Source: Paenibacillus montaniterrae (GTDB taxonomy: Bacteria; Bacillota; Bacilli; Paenibacillales; Paenibacillaceae). From it: a stretch of DNA of 64,000 bases. A program made the position numbers and the translations under genes. The DNA is taken from assembly GCF_018403185.1 (NCBI RefSeq), contig NZ_BOSE01000013.1, positions 92,943-156,942 of the forward strand, written 5' to 3'. Below are positions 32,752 to 40,236 of the stretch, piece after piece. The notes beneath the pieces were generated by a model. It saw only the letters and a list, made by a program, of their open reading frames with translations. It was not told the origin of the DNA and searched no databases. The first letter of the stretch is position 1; each line of letters starts with the position of its first letter.

Positions 32752-33666
32752 GTGCCAACACCACGTACTGACATCTCACTCTCGCAGACTGTCATAACGG
32801 GCAGTTCTGTTGTTAGCTTGCTGCGGCTGCTGCGTCCGAAGCAATGGACGAAAAATTTGCTGCTGTTTGCCGCGTTGCTGTTTTCCTTTGAGGAAATTCG
32901 GACAGAAACGATTATCGCAACGATAGCTGGTTTTATTTTATTCAGTCTGGTTGCAGGCTGTGTCTACATCTTAAACGACTATATTGATCGCGAGCGGGAT
33001 CGGCAACATCCCGTCAAAAAACATCGCCCGATTGCGTCGGGAAAAGTAAATCCAATGCATGCGCTTCTATTTGGTATCGGATTGCTGCTACTATCTGTGC
33101 TTATGGCTTTTGTTCTGAATCCGTTATTTGGCGCGTTGTGCATTGTTTATTTTTGTTTGAACGTATCGTATTCGTTTGTACTTAAGCATGTGGTTATTCT
33201 CGATGTAATGAGCATTGCCGCAGGATTTGTGCTGCGCGCAATTGCGGGCGGCGTGCTGATTCATGTGCCTTTTACGCCATGGTTTCTGATTTGCACCCTG
33301 CTGCTGTCTTTATTTCTTGCTATCGGCAAACGCCGTCATGAGCTTACTCTGCTTGAAGGGAATACAGGCTCGCATCGTAAAGTGCTCGATCATTATTCGA
33401 TTGCGCTGCTGGATCAGCTCAATACAATCGTGACAACGGCAACGATTATTAGCTATTCGTTGTTTACCTTTACGTCTGATCGCACTGTACATTTGATGTG
33501 GACGATTCCGTTCGTTATTTATGGGATGTTCCGCTATCTATATCTCATTCATATGAAAAACCAGGGCGGTTCGCCGGATCGGGTTCTGTTAGAGGACAAG
33601 CCTATCTTAATTACCGTCGTTTTATATGTTATTAGTGTCATTGTAATTTTTACTGTATTTGAATGA
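32752..33666 (+). CDS. UbiA-family polyprenyl-phosphate phosphopentosyl transferase (DPPR synthase-like)
   Basis: 304 residues from GTG, GGAAGGGG upstream. Nine membrane helices. The first Asp-rich motif is NDYIDRERDRQHPVKKHRP (Asn75-Pro93), the form seen in mycobacterial Rv3806c, and RPKQWTKNLLLFA near the N-terminus is also typical. Rv3806c attaches 5-phosphoribose from PRPP to decaprenyl phosphate. The following HAD phosphatase supports such a reaction: it would remove the 5-phosphate. UbiA proteins for quinone or haem use other rings and contexts, so the phosphopentose role is favoured but not proven. Confidence 0.85.
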   Translation: MPTPRTDISLSQTVITGSSVVSLLRLLRPKQWTKNLLLFAALLFSFEEIRTETIIATIAGFILFSLVAGCVYILNDYIDRERDRQHPVKKHRPIASGKVNPMHALLFGIGLLLLSVLMAFVLNPLFGALCIVYFCLNVSYSFVLKHVVILDVMSIAAGFVLRAIAGGVLIHVPFTPWFLICTLLLSLFLAIGKRRHELTLLEGNTGSHRKVLDHYSIALLDQLNTIVTTATIISYSLFTFTSDRTVHLMWTIPFVIYGMFRYLYLIHMKNQGGSPDRVLLEDKPILITVVLYVISVIVIFTVFE

Positions 33667-33699
33667 TTGCTTTGTCGACAGAAGCAAGGAGGACCAAGG

Positions 33700-34338
33700 T
33701 TGAAAAGCACGAAATTAGCGATCTTTGATATTGACAAAACGATAATTCGCAACGATTCTATGTTTCAATTTGTCCGCTACACAACTCGTCGCTATCCCGG
33801 TTTAACGTGGTGGCTGCCCGTTATTGCTGCTCATACGTTGCTGTTTAAGGCAGGGTTTATGAGCGTAGAGCGGGTCAAGCGCTCTTATTTTAAAGGCATT
33901 GAGTGTATGTCAGAGCAGGATCTGGAGCATTTCTATAATAGTCGCCTGCAAACAGCAGTGTTTGCCGAGGCCATCACAGAGATGGAGAAGCGCAAGCAAG
34001 AGGGGTATCATGTATTGCTGGTTACGGCGTCTCCTCATGCGTACATGAAATATTTCGCAACATTGCCCTATGTGGATGATGTCATTGGAACGGAGCTTGT
34101 CCGTCATGCAAATGGGAACGGGTATACTTGCAAAATAGAAGGCATGAACTGCAAAGGAGAGGAGAAGGTACGTCGCATCCAGGCTTATTTGCAGGAACGG
34201 AGCATGGTTATTGATTTTGATCAGTCATGTGCCTATTCGGATTCCCTTTCCGATCTACCTGTAATGATGCTGGTTGCACAGCGCTATTTCATTAACAGAC
34301 GCGTGCCGCAGATGGAGGAGCTATCATGGGGGAAATAA
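33700..34338 (+). CDS. HAD-IB family phosphatase
   Basis: 212 residues from TTG 33700 with AGGAGG 7 bases upstream; the frame to 33667 has no site. Motif I is IFDIDKTII (Asp10, Asp12), the SerB-like cap follows, motif II is VLLVTASPHAYMKYF, and motif III reads AYSDSLSDLPVM. HAD-IB enzymes dephosphorylate phosphoserine or, when next to UbiA genes, polyprenyl-phospho-phosphopentose. Operon position directly after the UbiA gene supports the latter. Overlaps the next start by about 13 bases. Confidence 0.88.
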   Translation: MKSTKLAIFDIDKTIIRNDSMFQFVRYTTRRYPGLTWWLPVIAAHTLLFKAGFMSVERVKRSYFKGIECMSEQDLEHFYNSRLQTAVFAEAITEMEKRKQEGYHVLLVTASPHAYMKYFATLPYVDDVIGTELVRHANGNGYTCKIEGMNCKGEEKVRRIQAYLQERSMVIDFDQSCAYSDSLSDLPVMMLVAQRYFINRRVPQMEELSWGK

Positions 34339-34655
34339 CGGAGCGTCACAGGGGCAAAATATTGATGCTGCTTTCAGCCTTTCTGACTGCTACAGGACAG
34401 CTGTTTTGGAAATGGGGACTAGATCAGTGGGTGTATCTGGGCGTTGGGTTTCTATGCTATGGCTTGGGCGCAATTTTAATGATCAAGGCTTTTGCGCTGG
34501 AAAAGCTGTCCGTCGCATATCCGTTAATGTGCGCAAGCTATATATTTGCGCTCATGTACGGATATTTTTTACTTGGTGAAGTGATCACGCTTCAGAAGCT
34601 GGCTGCCGTTGCGCTGCTTGGAATTGGGGTGACGTTGACCAGTGTGGATCGATAG
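34326..34655 (+). CDS. EamA/SMR-type small membrane protein (ArnE-like)
   Basis: 109 residues with four membrane helices (ILMLLSAFLTATGQLFWKWG; YPLMCASYIFALMYGYFLLGE). The fold and the conserved Gln-Lys residues in helix 1 match ArnE/EamA-type half transporters rather than drug-extruding SMRs, as Glu14 is lacking. ArnEF pairs flip undecaprenyl-phosphate-aminoarabinose in Gram-negatives. By analogy this protein with the next one may flip the lipid-linked pentose made by the two genes before. Start ATG 34326 lies inside the HAD gene with GGAGG a few bases before it. Confidence 0.78.
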   Translation: MGEITERHRGKILMLLSAFLTATGQLFWKWGLDQWVYLGVGFLCYGLGAILMIKAFALEKLSVAYPLMCASYIFALMYGYFLLGEVITLQKLAAVALLGIGVTLTSVDR

Positions 34656-34962
34656 CTGGATGATAATCGTACTGATAGCGATGACGCTGTGCGGGGCGCT
34701 GGGAGGCGCGGGGCTGAAGGCGTATGCTTCAAGCCGCAAACGGCTGCACATCCTGTTTGGACTCGGCTTTTACGGAGTAGGAGCGCTGCTAAATATTGCG
34801 CTGCTGAAATTTCTGCCGTTGACAGTTGTCCTTCCCGCCAACGCCTTAACCTATGTGTGGACGCTTCTTCTTGCGAAGTGGGTGTTTAAGGAAAAGGTAG
34901 GAAGGCTGCGTTGGGTGGGGGTAGTGTGCATTATGGGAGGACTATTTTTTCTAGTATTTTAG
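34642..34962 (+). CDS. EamA/SMR-type small membrane protein (ArnF-like)
   Basis: 106 residues starting at GTG 34642 or ATG 34660, translationally coupled to the previous gene by a 14-base overlap. Four membrane helices (MIIVLIAMTLCGALGGAGLKAYA; TVVLPANALTYVWTLLLAKWVFKE). Pairing of two short DMT proteins is the ArnE/ArnF arrangement, so a heterodimeric flippase is likely. Followed immediately by two copies of the structured repeat. Confidence 0.75.
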   Translation: MWIDSWMIIVLIAMTLCGALGGAGLKAYASSRKRLHILFGLGFYGVGALLNIALLKFLPLTVVLPANALTYVWTLLLAKWVFKEKVGRLRWVGVVCIMGGLFFLVF

Positions 34963-34967
34963 GGGAA

Positions 34968-35137
34968 GTTAAAAAAGCTGGACTTTGATGACGATGCTTC
35001 GCGTTGTAGCGTAATCGACGGCGAATATGTCACGCTACCGAAGGCTCCGGTGCTTACGTAGCTATTGGCCTACGCTGCGCTCCTCGCCTTCTAGTATCGT
35101 GCCATCTTCTTGGACCTGAAAGCCCAGCTTTTTAAAC
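34968..35137 (-). repeat. Structured intergenic repeat, copy D1 (short form, 170 bp)
   Basis: Reverse orientation relative to copies B, E and F. Ends are GTTAAAAAAGCTGGACTTTGA and the inverse of GTTTAAAAAGCTGGGCTTTC, core hairpin present (GAGGAGCGCAGCGTAGG... on the minus strand). Starts 5 bases after the stop codon of the ArnF-like gene. Confidence 0.87.
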
Positions 35138-35154
35138 TCTTATTTGAAGGGGAG

Positions 35155-35360
35155 GTTTAAAAAGCTGGGCTTTGATGACGATGCGCTTCTCTGTAGCGTA
35201 ATCGACGGCGAATATGTCACGCTACCGAAAGAGGATGCTTCCGATGTATGTTTTCTGCGAAAACATTGGAGGTGCTCACGTAGCTATTTGCCTACGCTGC
35301 GCTCCTCGCCTTCTAGTATCGTGCCATCTTCTTGGACCTGAAAGCCCAGCTTTTTTAAAC
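35155..35360 (-). repeat. Structured intergenic repeat, copy D2 (long form, 206 bp)
   Basis: Complete unit with perfect ends GTTTAAAAAGCTGGGCTTT at 35155 and its inverse at the right end. Includes the ATGTTTTCTGCGAAAACAT hairpin. Occupies most of the gap between the flippase-like pair and the GT-C gene. Short peptides readable here are not genes. Confidence 0.88.
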
Positions 35361-35390
35361 CATTTTTGAAGACGAAAAACAGGATGTGGA

Positions 35391-36689
35391 ATGATGAATT
35401 TTCTGAACTATTTGTTTGCCGATCGCAAAATTAATCGAGTGGTGCTCTTTTTGTTTGTTGGGTTTGCTGTCTTCTATGGCTTGATGAATGCTCAGTATTT
35501 GATTTACATTGCTGAACATGCAACGGTTATTGGGCCACACAGCCCCTTTAATACGCAGGAGTTTCCGCTGAACCTGTTTAACTTTGACCCTTCGATGTAT
35601 TATGGTACAGGCAATGCATCGATTATTCACCCGCTGATCTCTTATGTGACAGCAGTGTTGGGGGCAGGAGCGAAGCTGCTGGGAGGCAACTGGTTTTTCC
35701 TCGTGTTGCAGTCATTCTTAAATGCAGGATCGGTTGTGCTCGTTTTTTTATTTCTTAGCCGCAAGACTAGAGAGCTGACCGTTCCACTACTAATGACGCT
35801 ATTGTTCGGTTTTAGCTCGTACCTAATATTTACGGCATTTATTCCGGACTCCTATCCGTATGCGCAGTTTGTCATATTGCTCTCTGTCGTGTACATGCAA
35901 TATGCACGCGAGCGGAATGAAGTGCGCTATATGCCCAATGCGTTGCTCACAACCGTTAATTTTGGCTTGACGTCGACCAACATTGCACCTTTTGCCGCTG
36001 GATTGTTTTTTAACATGCAGGCATGGCGCAATCGAGAAGGCTGGAAAAAGCTTTTTGGGATAGCGGCCTTGGCTGCTGTCTTAATCGCCTTATTAACCGT
36101 TATCCAATTTTTCGTATTTGAACGCAGCTGGGTTAGCAATTGGCTGCTTGGGATTCAGAATGGTGGATTGGGCTATGCCGCGCCATTCAGGTTTGCTGCG
36201 CATCAGGCGGCGTTAAATCTGCTGGTCATCAATCCGATGCTTACTCCGCAGGTTCATATGCTGAACCCGAACATGGTCGCTATTGTAACCGATTTAGCCG
36301 TTCCCAATCCGCTTTACACGCAGCTACCGGGGCTATTTATTGTACTGCTGGCGCTGCTAGGCTTCATATTCGGTATTCGTGAGCGGGAAACATGGACGCT
36401 GATTCCGTATATTCTGTTTGCCTTTTTGCTGCATATCGTCGTTGGCTTCGGCCTGGCGGTATTTGAGTATGACATGTATCTGTATGCGGGTCATTATCTA
36501 TTTGCGTTTTTCTTGCTGGCTGGTGGGTTTGTAATCAAACTTCGCAAAGGACTAGTCAAACAAATTGCAATAGGCCTGCTCGCTTTGTGCGTGCTCATCA
36601 TGGCCGGTAACAATATCTATCGTCATGGAGAAGCGTTGAGCACGATCAAGCAATCGTATGAGCAGTTGGAGCAAGCTTCTGTAAAATAA
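35391..36689 (+). CDS. Polytopic membrane glycosyltransferase-like protein (GT-C type)
   Basis: 432 residues (ATG 35391 or 35394). About ten membrane helices. A large extracytoplasmic loop follows helix 1 (AEHATVIGPHSPFNTQEFPLNLFNFDPSMYYGTG), containing acidic residues where GT-C enzymes keep their catalytic Asp. GT-C enzymes transfer sugars from polyprenyl phosphates outside the membrane. Sequence signature is weak, so this rests on topology and on the neighbouring lipid-linked-sugar genes. Terminator at 36746. Confidence 0.6.
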   Translation: MMNFLNYLFADRKINRVVLFLFVGFAVFYGLMNAQYLIYIAEHATVIGPHSPFNTQEFPLNLFNFDPSMYYGTGNASIIHPLISYVTAVLGAGAKLLGGNWFFLVLQSFLNAGSVVLVFLFLSRKTRELTVPLLMTLLFGFSSYLIFTAFIPDSYPYAQFVILLSVVYMQYARERNEVRYMPNALLTTVNFGLTSTNIAPFAAGLFFNMQAWRNREGWKKLFGIAALAAVLIALLTVIQFFVFERSWVSNWLLGIQNGGLGYAAPFRFAAHQAALNLLVINPMLTPQVHMLNPNMVAIVTDLAVPNPLYTQLPGLFIVLLALLGFIFGIRERETWTLIPYILFAFLLHIVVGFGLAVFEYDMYLYAGHYLFAFFLLAGGFVIKLRKGLVKQIAIGLLALCVLIMAGNNIYRHGEALSTIKQSYEQLEQASVK

Positions 36690-36745
36690 AGTGAATGACA
36701 TCTAAAATAGGCTTTTGAGCATTCCCCATAATTATGAGTGCGCCC

Positions 36746-36793
36746 TAGCGTGCGAGCAGTCAGCATACAGTTGGCTGTCCGCACGCTATTTTT
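36746..36793 (+). terminator. Terminator after the GT-C-like gene
   Basis: TAGCGTGCG pairs with CGCACGCTA and inner CAG/CTG extend the stem; TTTTTG follows. Confidence 0.85.
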
Positions 36794-36960
36794 GTATGCC
36801 GTATTACAGTTCATGCAAAAATAAATACAGTTTATGCGTTGATGCCTTTGCTGCAAAAATTAAATGCTAGAATTGCGGTATGAAATTTGAAGGGAGCAGC
36901 AAAGATGATGAGAGCGGTGACAGGAACGATAAGGTGTAGTGCAAGCTAGAGGTGAAATGA

Positions 36961-37104
36961 ATGCGCTTTATTTTCAGAGCAATGAGCCAGCGCTGCTTCT
37001 ATGAAATGGAACAGCAGGAGGCAAAGCAGCAAAAACTAAACAGGGATAAAGCAGCGCTGCTGCACTTATCAGTTGCAACGGCTGGCAGCTTTATTTCAAA
37101 CTAA
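36961..37104 (+). CDS. Possible 47-residue small protein
   Basis: ATG frame with AGAGGTG 6-7 bases upstream: MRFIFRAMSQRCFYEMEQQEAKQ, a basic and amphipathic start, then KAALLHLSVATAGSFISN. No family recognised. It ends 21 bases before the GH3 gene and could be a leader peptide. Otherwise 36794-37125 shows no gene or repeat. Confidence 0.35.
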   Translation: MRFIFRAMSQRCFYEMEQQEAKQQKLNRDKAALLHLSVATAGSFISN

Positions 37105-37125
37105 GTGGATTAAGTGGAGATAAGT

Positions 37126-39546
37126 ATGAAATATAGAGACCTTATTGAGCAAATGACATTAGAAGAAAAAGCATCTTTAATGTCAGGCAAAGATTTCTGG
37201 CAAACACAAGAGATAGAACGCTTGGGAATCAGTAGTATTTTTCTTGCTGACGGACCGCATGGCATTCGCAAGCAAGCGGCGGCGGCAGATCATCTTGGCC
37301 TCAATCCAAGCCTTCCGGCAACCTGCTTTCCTACCGCTGCAACGGTAGCGAATAGCTGGAATGTGGAGCTGGGTGAAAAAATCGGCCATTATTTGGGCAA
37401 GGAAGCTGTTGCGCAAAGGCTGAATGTACTGCTTGGACCAGGCATTAACATGAAGCGCGATCCGCTATGCGGCAGAAATTTTGAATACTTTAGCGAAGAC
37501 CCTTATCTTGCAGGGAAAATGGCTGCCGGCTATATTCGAGGCATTCAAGCGCATGGCGTGTCGGCCTGTGTCAAACATTTTGCCGCTAACAATCAAGAGG
37601 AGCGGCGCATGTCGATTGATACCATTGTCGATGAACGAACATTGCGGGAGATTTATTTGACAGCCTTTGAAATCGCGATCAATGAAGGCAAGCCGCTTAC
37701 GGTGATGTCCTCCTATAATAGGCTGAACGGAGCGTATACCAATGAGAACCTGCATTTGATGCAGGATATTTTGCGCAAGGAATGGGGCTTTGACGGCGTT
37801 GTCGTAACCGATTGGGGAGGCAGCAATGACCGGGTAGCTGGACTGATTGCCGGAAATGAGCTCGAAATGCCTACTACTGCAGGCGAAACCAATGCTGAAA
37901 TCGTTCAGGCAGTGAAGAGCGGCAAGCTGGATGAAGATGTGCTTGATCAATGCGTAGATCGGCTTTTGCATTTGATCTTTACAACAGAGCAAGCATTTTC
38001 CAGTGAGCATAAGCCGATTATTGATGCCCAAGAGCATCATGCTGCGGCTCAGCGGGCTGCGGAAGAATCGATTGTTTTGTTGAAAAATGAAGGTGGTATT
38101 CTACCGCTCAACCCGGCAAGCAAGCTTGCGATTATCGGTGATTTCGCCATGCAGCCGCGCTACCAAGGAGCCGGATCATCGATTGTCAATCCGACTATGC
38201 TTGATAATACGCTGCAATCGCTCGAGAAATTCGGTCTTAACAGTATCGGCTATGAACCAGGCTTTGAGCGTTATGGCAAAAAAAGCAGATCCAAAATAGA
38301 TAAAGCTTGCGCGCTTGCCAAGCAAGCCGATGTTGTACTGCTCTTTATCGGGCTTGATGAGGCTACAGAGGCGGAGGGACTGGATCGGCAAAATATGCGG
38401 CTTCCGGAAAATCAGATTGCATTGCTTGAAGCGCTTTATCAGGTTAACCCGAATATCGTTGCTGTATTGTCATGTGGTGCGGCAATTGAAATGCCGTGGA
38501 TTCATCAAGTGAAAGGTTTGCTGCACGGCTATTTAAGCGGTCAGGCAGGGGCGGCAGCGATTTTGCGCGTACTGACAGGAGAGATAAATCCATCAGGCAA
38601 ATTAGCTGAAACCTATCCGCTGCACTATAATGACACACCGGCAGCAAGCCATTTTCCTGGCAAGGAGGTTAGCGTAGAGTATCGTGAAGCGTTGTTTATT
38701 GGCTATCGCTACTATGACACTGCCAATGTTAATGTACTTTATCCGTTCGGTTATGGCTTAAGCTATACTACCTTCGATTATTCTAATTTAACAATCGATG
38801 AATCGGGAGCAATGTTTACGATTACAAACAGCGGTGCACGCGATGGTATGGAGATTGCCCAGCTATATGTCGGCTGTGCTTCGACAAGCATATTCCGCGC
38901 CAAAAAAGAGCTGAAAGGCTTTAGCAAAATATTTTTACGCGCTGGCGAAAGCAAAACGCTTCATATTCCGTTCGATGATAAAACCTTCCGATACTTTAAC
39001 GTCAAGTCGAATCGCTGGGAAGTGGAGGATGCAGACTACCAAATTATGATTGGCGCTTCAAGCGCAGATATTCGTTTGCAAGGCATGCTGCATGTCGCTG
39101 GCAGCGATGCGCCGTTGCCATATGAACAAGCCATGCTTCCTTCCTATTATTCCGGGAATGCAAGCAAAGTTTCACAATCTGAGTTTGAGCAACTACTTGG
39201 ACGCCCGGTACCTAACGCTAAATGGGATCGCACACAGCCACTTGGCTACAATGATACAATCGCGCAATGTCAATACGCCAAAGGTTGGGTTGCCAGATTT
39301 GCTTTTCATGCGATTACTTTTTCGCATTGGTTTTTGCACAAGATCGGAAAAAGAAGCACTGCTAATTTAATTATGATGTCGGTTTACCATATGCCGTTTA
39401 GAGGCATTGCCAGGATGACTGGCGGTATCATGAATATGCCAATGCTGGATGGCATGCTGATGATGGTTAACGGCAGCTTCTTTAAAGGATTGCGTCATCT
39501 GCTGAAGGAAAGAAAAAAGCTTAAGCAGACAGCGAAATCAAAATAA
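37126..39546 (+). CDS. Glycoside hydrolase family 3 (beta-glucosidase/xylosidase type)
   Basis: 806 residues from ATG 37126 (GGAG 6 bases upstream). Domain order: GH3 N-terminal barrel (1-300) with KHFAANNQEE (Lys150-His151) and the nucleophile Asp229 in VVVTDWGGSND; GH3 C-terminal domain (about 320-520); fibronectin-III-like (about 560-640). A 130-residue tail ending in Lys-rich sequence with hydrophobic stretches (FAFHAITFSHWFLHKIG; GGIMNMPMLDGMLMMV) is unusual and might associate with the membrane. No signal peptide, so probably cytoplasmic. Substrate cannot be named from sequence. Confidence 0.92.
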   Translation: MKYRDLIEQMTLEEKASLMSGKDFWQTQEIERLGISSIFLADGPHGIRKQAAAADHLGLNPSLPATCFPTAATVANSWNVELGEKIGHYLGKEAVAQRLNVLLGPGINMKRDPLCGRNFEYFSEDPYLAGKMAAGYIRGIQAHGVSACVKHFAANNQEERRMSIDTIVDERTLREIYLTAFEIAINEGKPLTVMSSYNRLNGAYTNENLHLMQDILRKEWGFDGVVVTDWGGSNDRVAGLIAGNELEMPTTAGETNAEIVQAVKSGKLDEDVLDQCVDRLLHLIFTTEQAFSSEHKPIIDAQEHHAAAQRAAEESIVLLKNEGGILPLNPASKLAIIGDFAMQPRYQGAGSSIVNPTMLDNTLQSLEKFGLNSIGYEPGFERYGKKSRSKIDKACALAKQADVVLLFIGLDEATEAEGLDRQNMRLPENQIALLEALYQVNPNIVAVLSCGAAIEMPWIHQVKGLLHGYLSGQAGAAAILRVLTGEINPSGKLAETYPLHYNDTPAASHFPGKEVSVEYREALFIGYRYYDTANVNVLYPFGYGLSYTTFDYSNLTIDESGAMFTITNSGARDGMEIAQLYVGCASTSIFRAKKELKGFSKIFLRAGESKTLHIPFDDKTFRYFNVKSNRWEVEDADYQIMIGASSADIRLQGMLHVAGSDAPLPYEQAMLPSYYSGNASKVSQSEFEQLLGRPVPNAKWDRTQPLGYNDTIAQCQYAKGWVARFAFHAITFSHWFLHKIGKRSTANLIMMSVYHMPFRGIARMTGGIMNMPMLDGMLMMVNGSFFKGLRHLLKERKKLKQTAKSK

Positions 39547-39557
39547 GGAGAGCAGCT

Positions 39558-40172
39558 ATGAAACAACAATCAAGAGGACTTATCGGCTTATGGAATAGCT
39601 ACACGGAAAAACATCCGAACATTGCTCAATTTCTTATGTTCTTTCTGCTAAGCAATGGCGTAACAGTGCTGCAAATCGTTATTATGCCGTTGTTCAAGTC
39701 GCTGCTGGGTAAAACCTCGCTTGTCGATACAAGCTTTCAGGTATTGCAGCTTGGTCACAACTTTGACGGAAGCTCGTACTATGTTTTTGACTACGCAGCT
39801 GGCGCTTTGTCTGCTGGTGGCGGAGGCGGACTTGCTTACTTTCTTGCGGTGCAAATTTCAATCGGTATTGCACAAATTATTAATTTTTTCCTGCAAAGAA
39901 ATATTACCTTCAAATCAAACAGCAATATTTGGCGGGCCGCTTTTTGGTATGTTATTGCGTATATCATCATTTCACTTGGAGCAGCCGCGGCACAAGGACT
40001 GTATAAAGCTCCGATTTATAATTTGCTAATGAATACATGGGGGATGGGTAGCGCTGGAGAAACAACAGCGGATATTATTACGATGATTATTAATAGCGCA
40101 ATTTCTTTCTGGGTGTTTTTCCCAATATTTAAACTCATATTTAAAGAGAAGCCTGAACAACAGGAAATCTAA
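39558..40172 (+). CDS. GtrA-family membrane protein
   Basis: 204 residues with four membrane helices, GGAGAG upstream, 11 bases after the GH3 stop. The family pattern is seen in FLLSNGVTVLQIVIMP, IAQIINFFLQRNITFKSNS and the C-terminal SFWVFFPIFKLIF. GtrA proteins are linked with lipid-linked sugar flipping or with anchoring glycosyltransferases (for example Rv3789 in mycobacterial arabinan making). An insert of about 45 residues between helices 1 and 2 (FKSLLGKTSLVDTSFQVLQLGHNFDGSSY) is longer than usual. Confidence 0.9.
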   Translation: MKQQSRGLIGLWNSYTEKHPNIAQFLMFFLLSNGVTVLQIVIMPLFKSLLGKTSLVDTSFQVLQLGHNFDGSSYYVFDYAAGALSAGGGGGLAYFLAVQISIGIAQIINFFLQRNITFKSNSNIWRAAFWYVIAYIIISLGAAAAQGLYKAPIYNLLMNTWGMGSAGETTADIITMIINSAISFWVFFPIFKLIFKEKPEQQEI

Positions 40173-40236
40173 ATGGATAAATAGAGAGAGACCCATAACT
40201 GAGACAAACTTACAGCACTAGAAAGGGGATATTTTA

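Noticed and set aside
34326..34962. A second drug-exporting SMR pair
   Set aside because: Four-helix topology fits, but the essential helix-1 Glu is absent and the lipid-sugar context favours ArnE/ArnF-like flippases.
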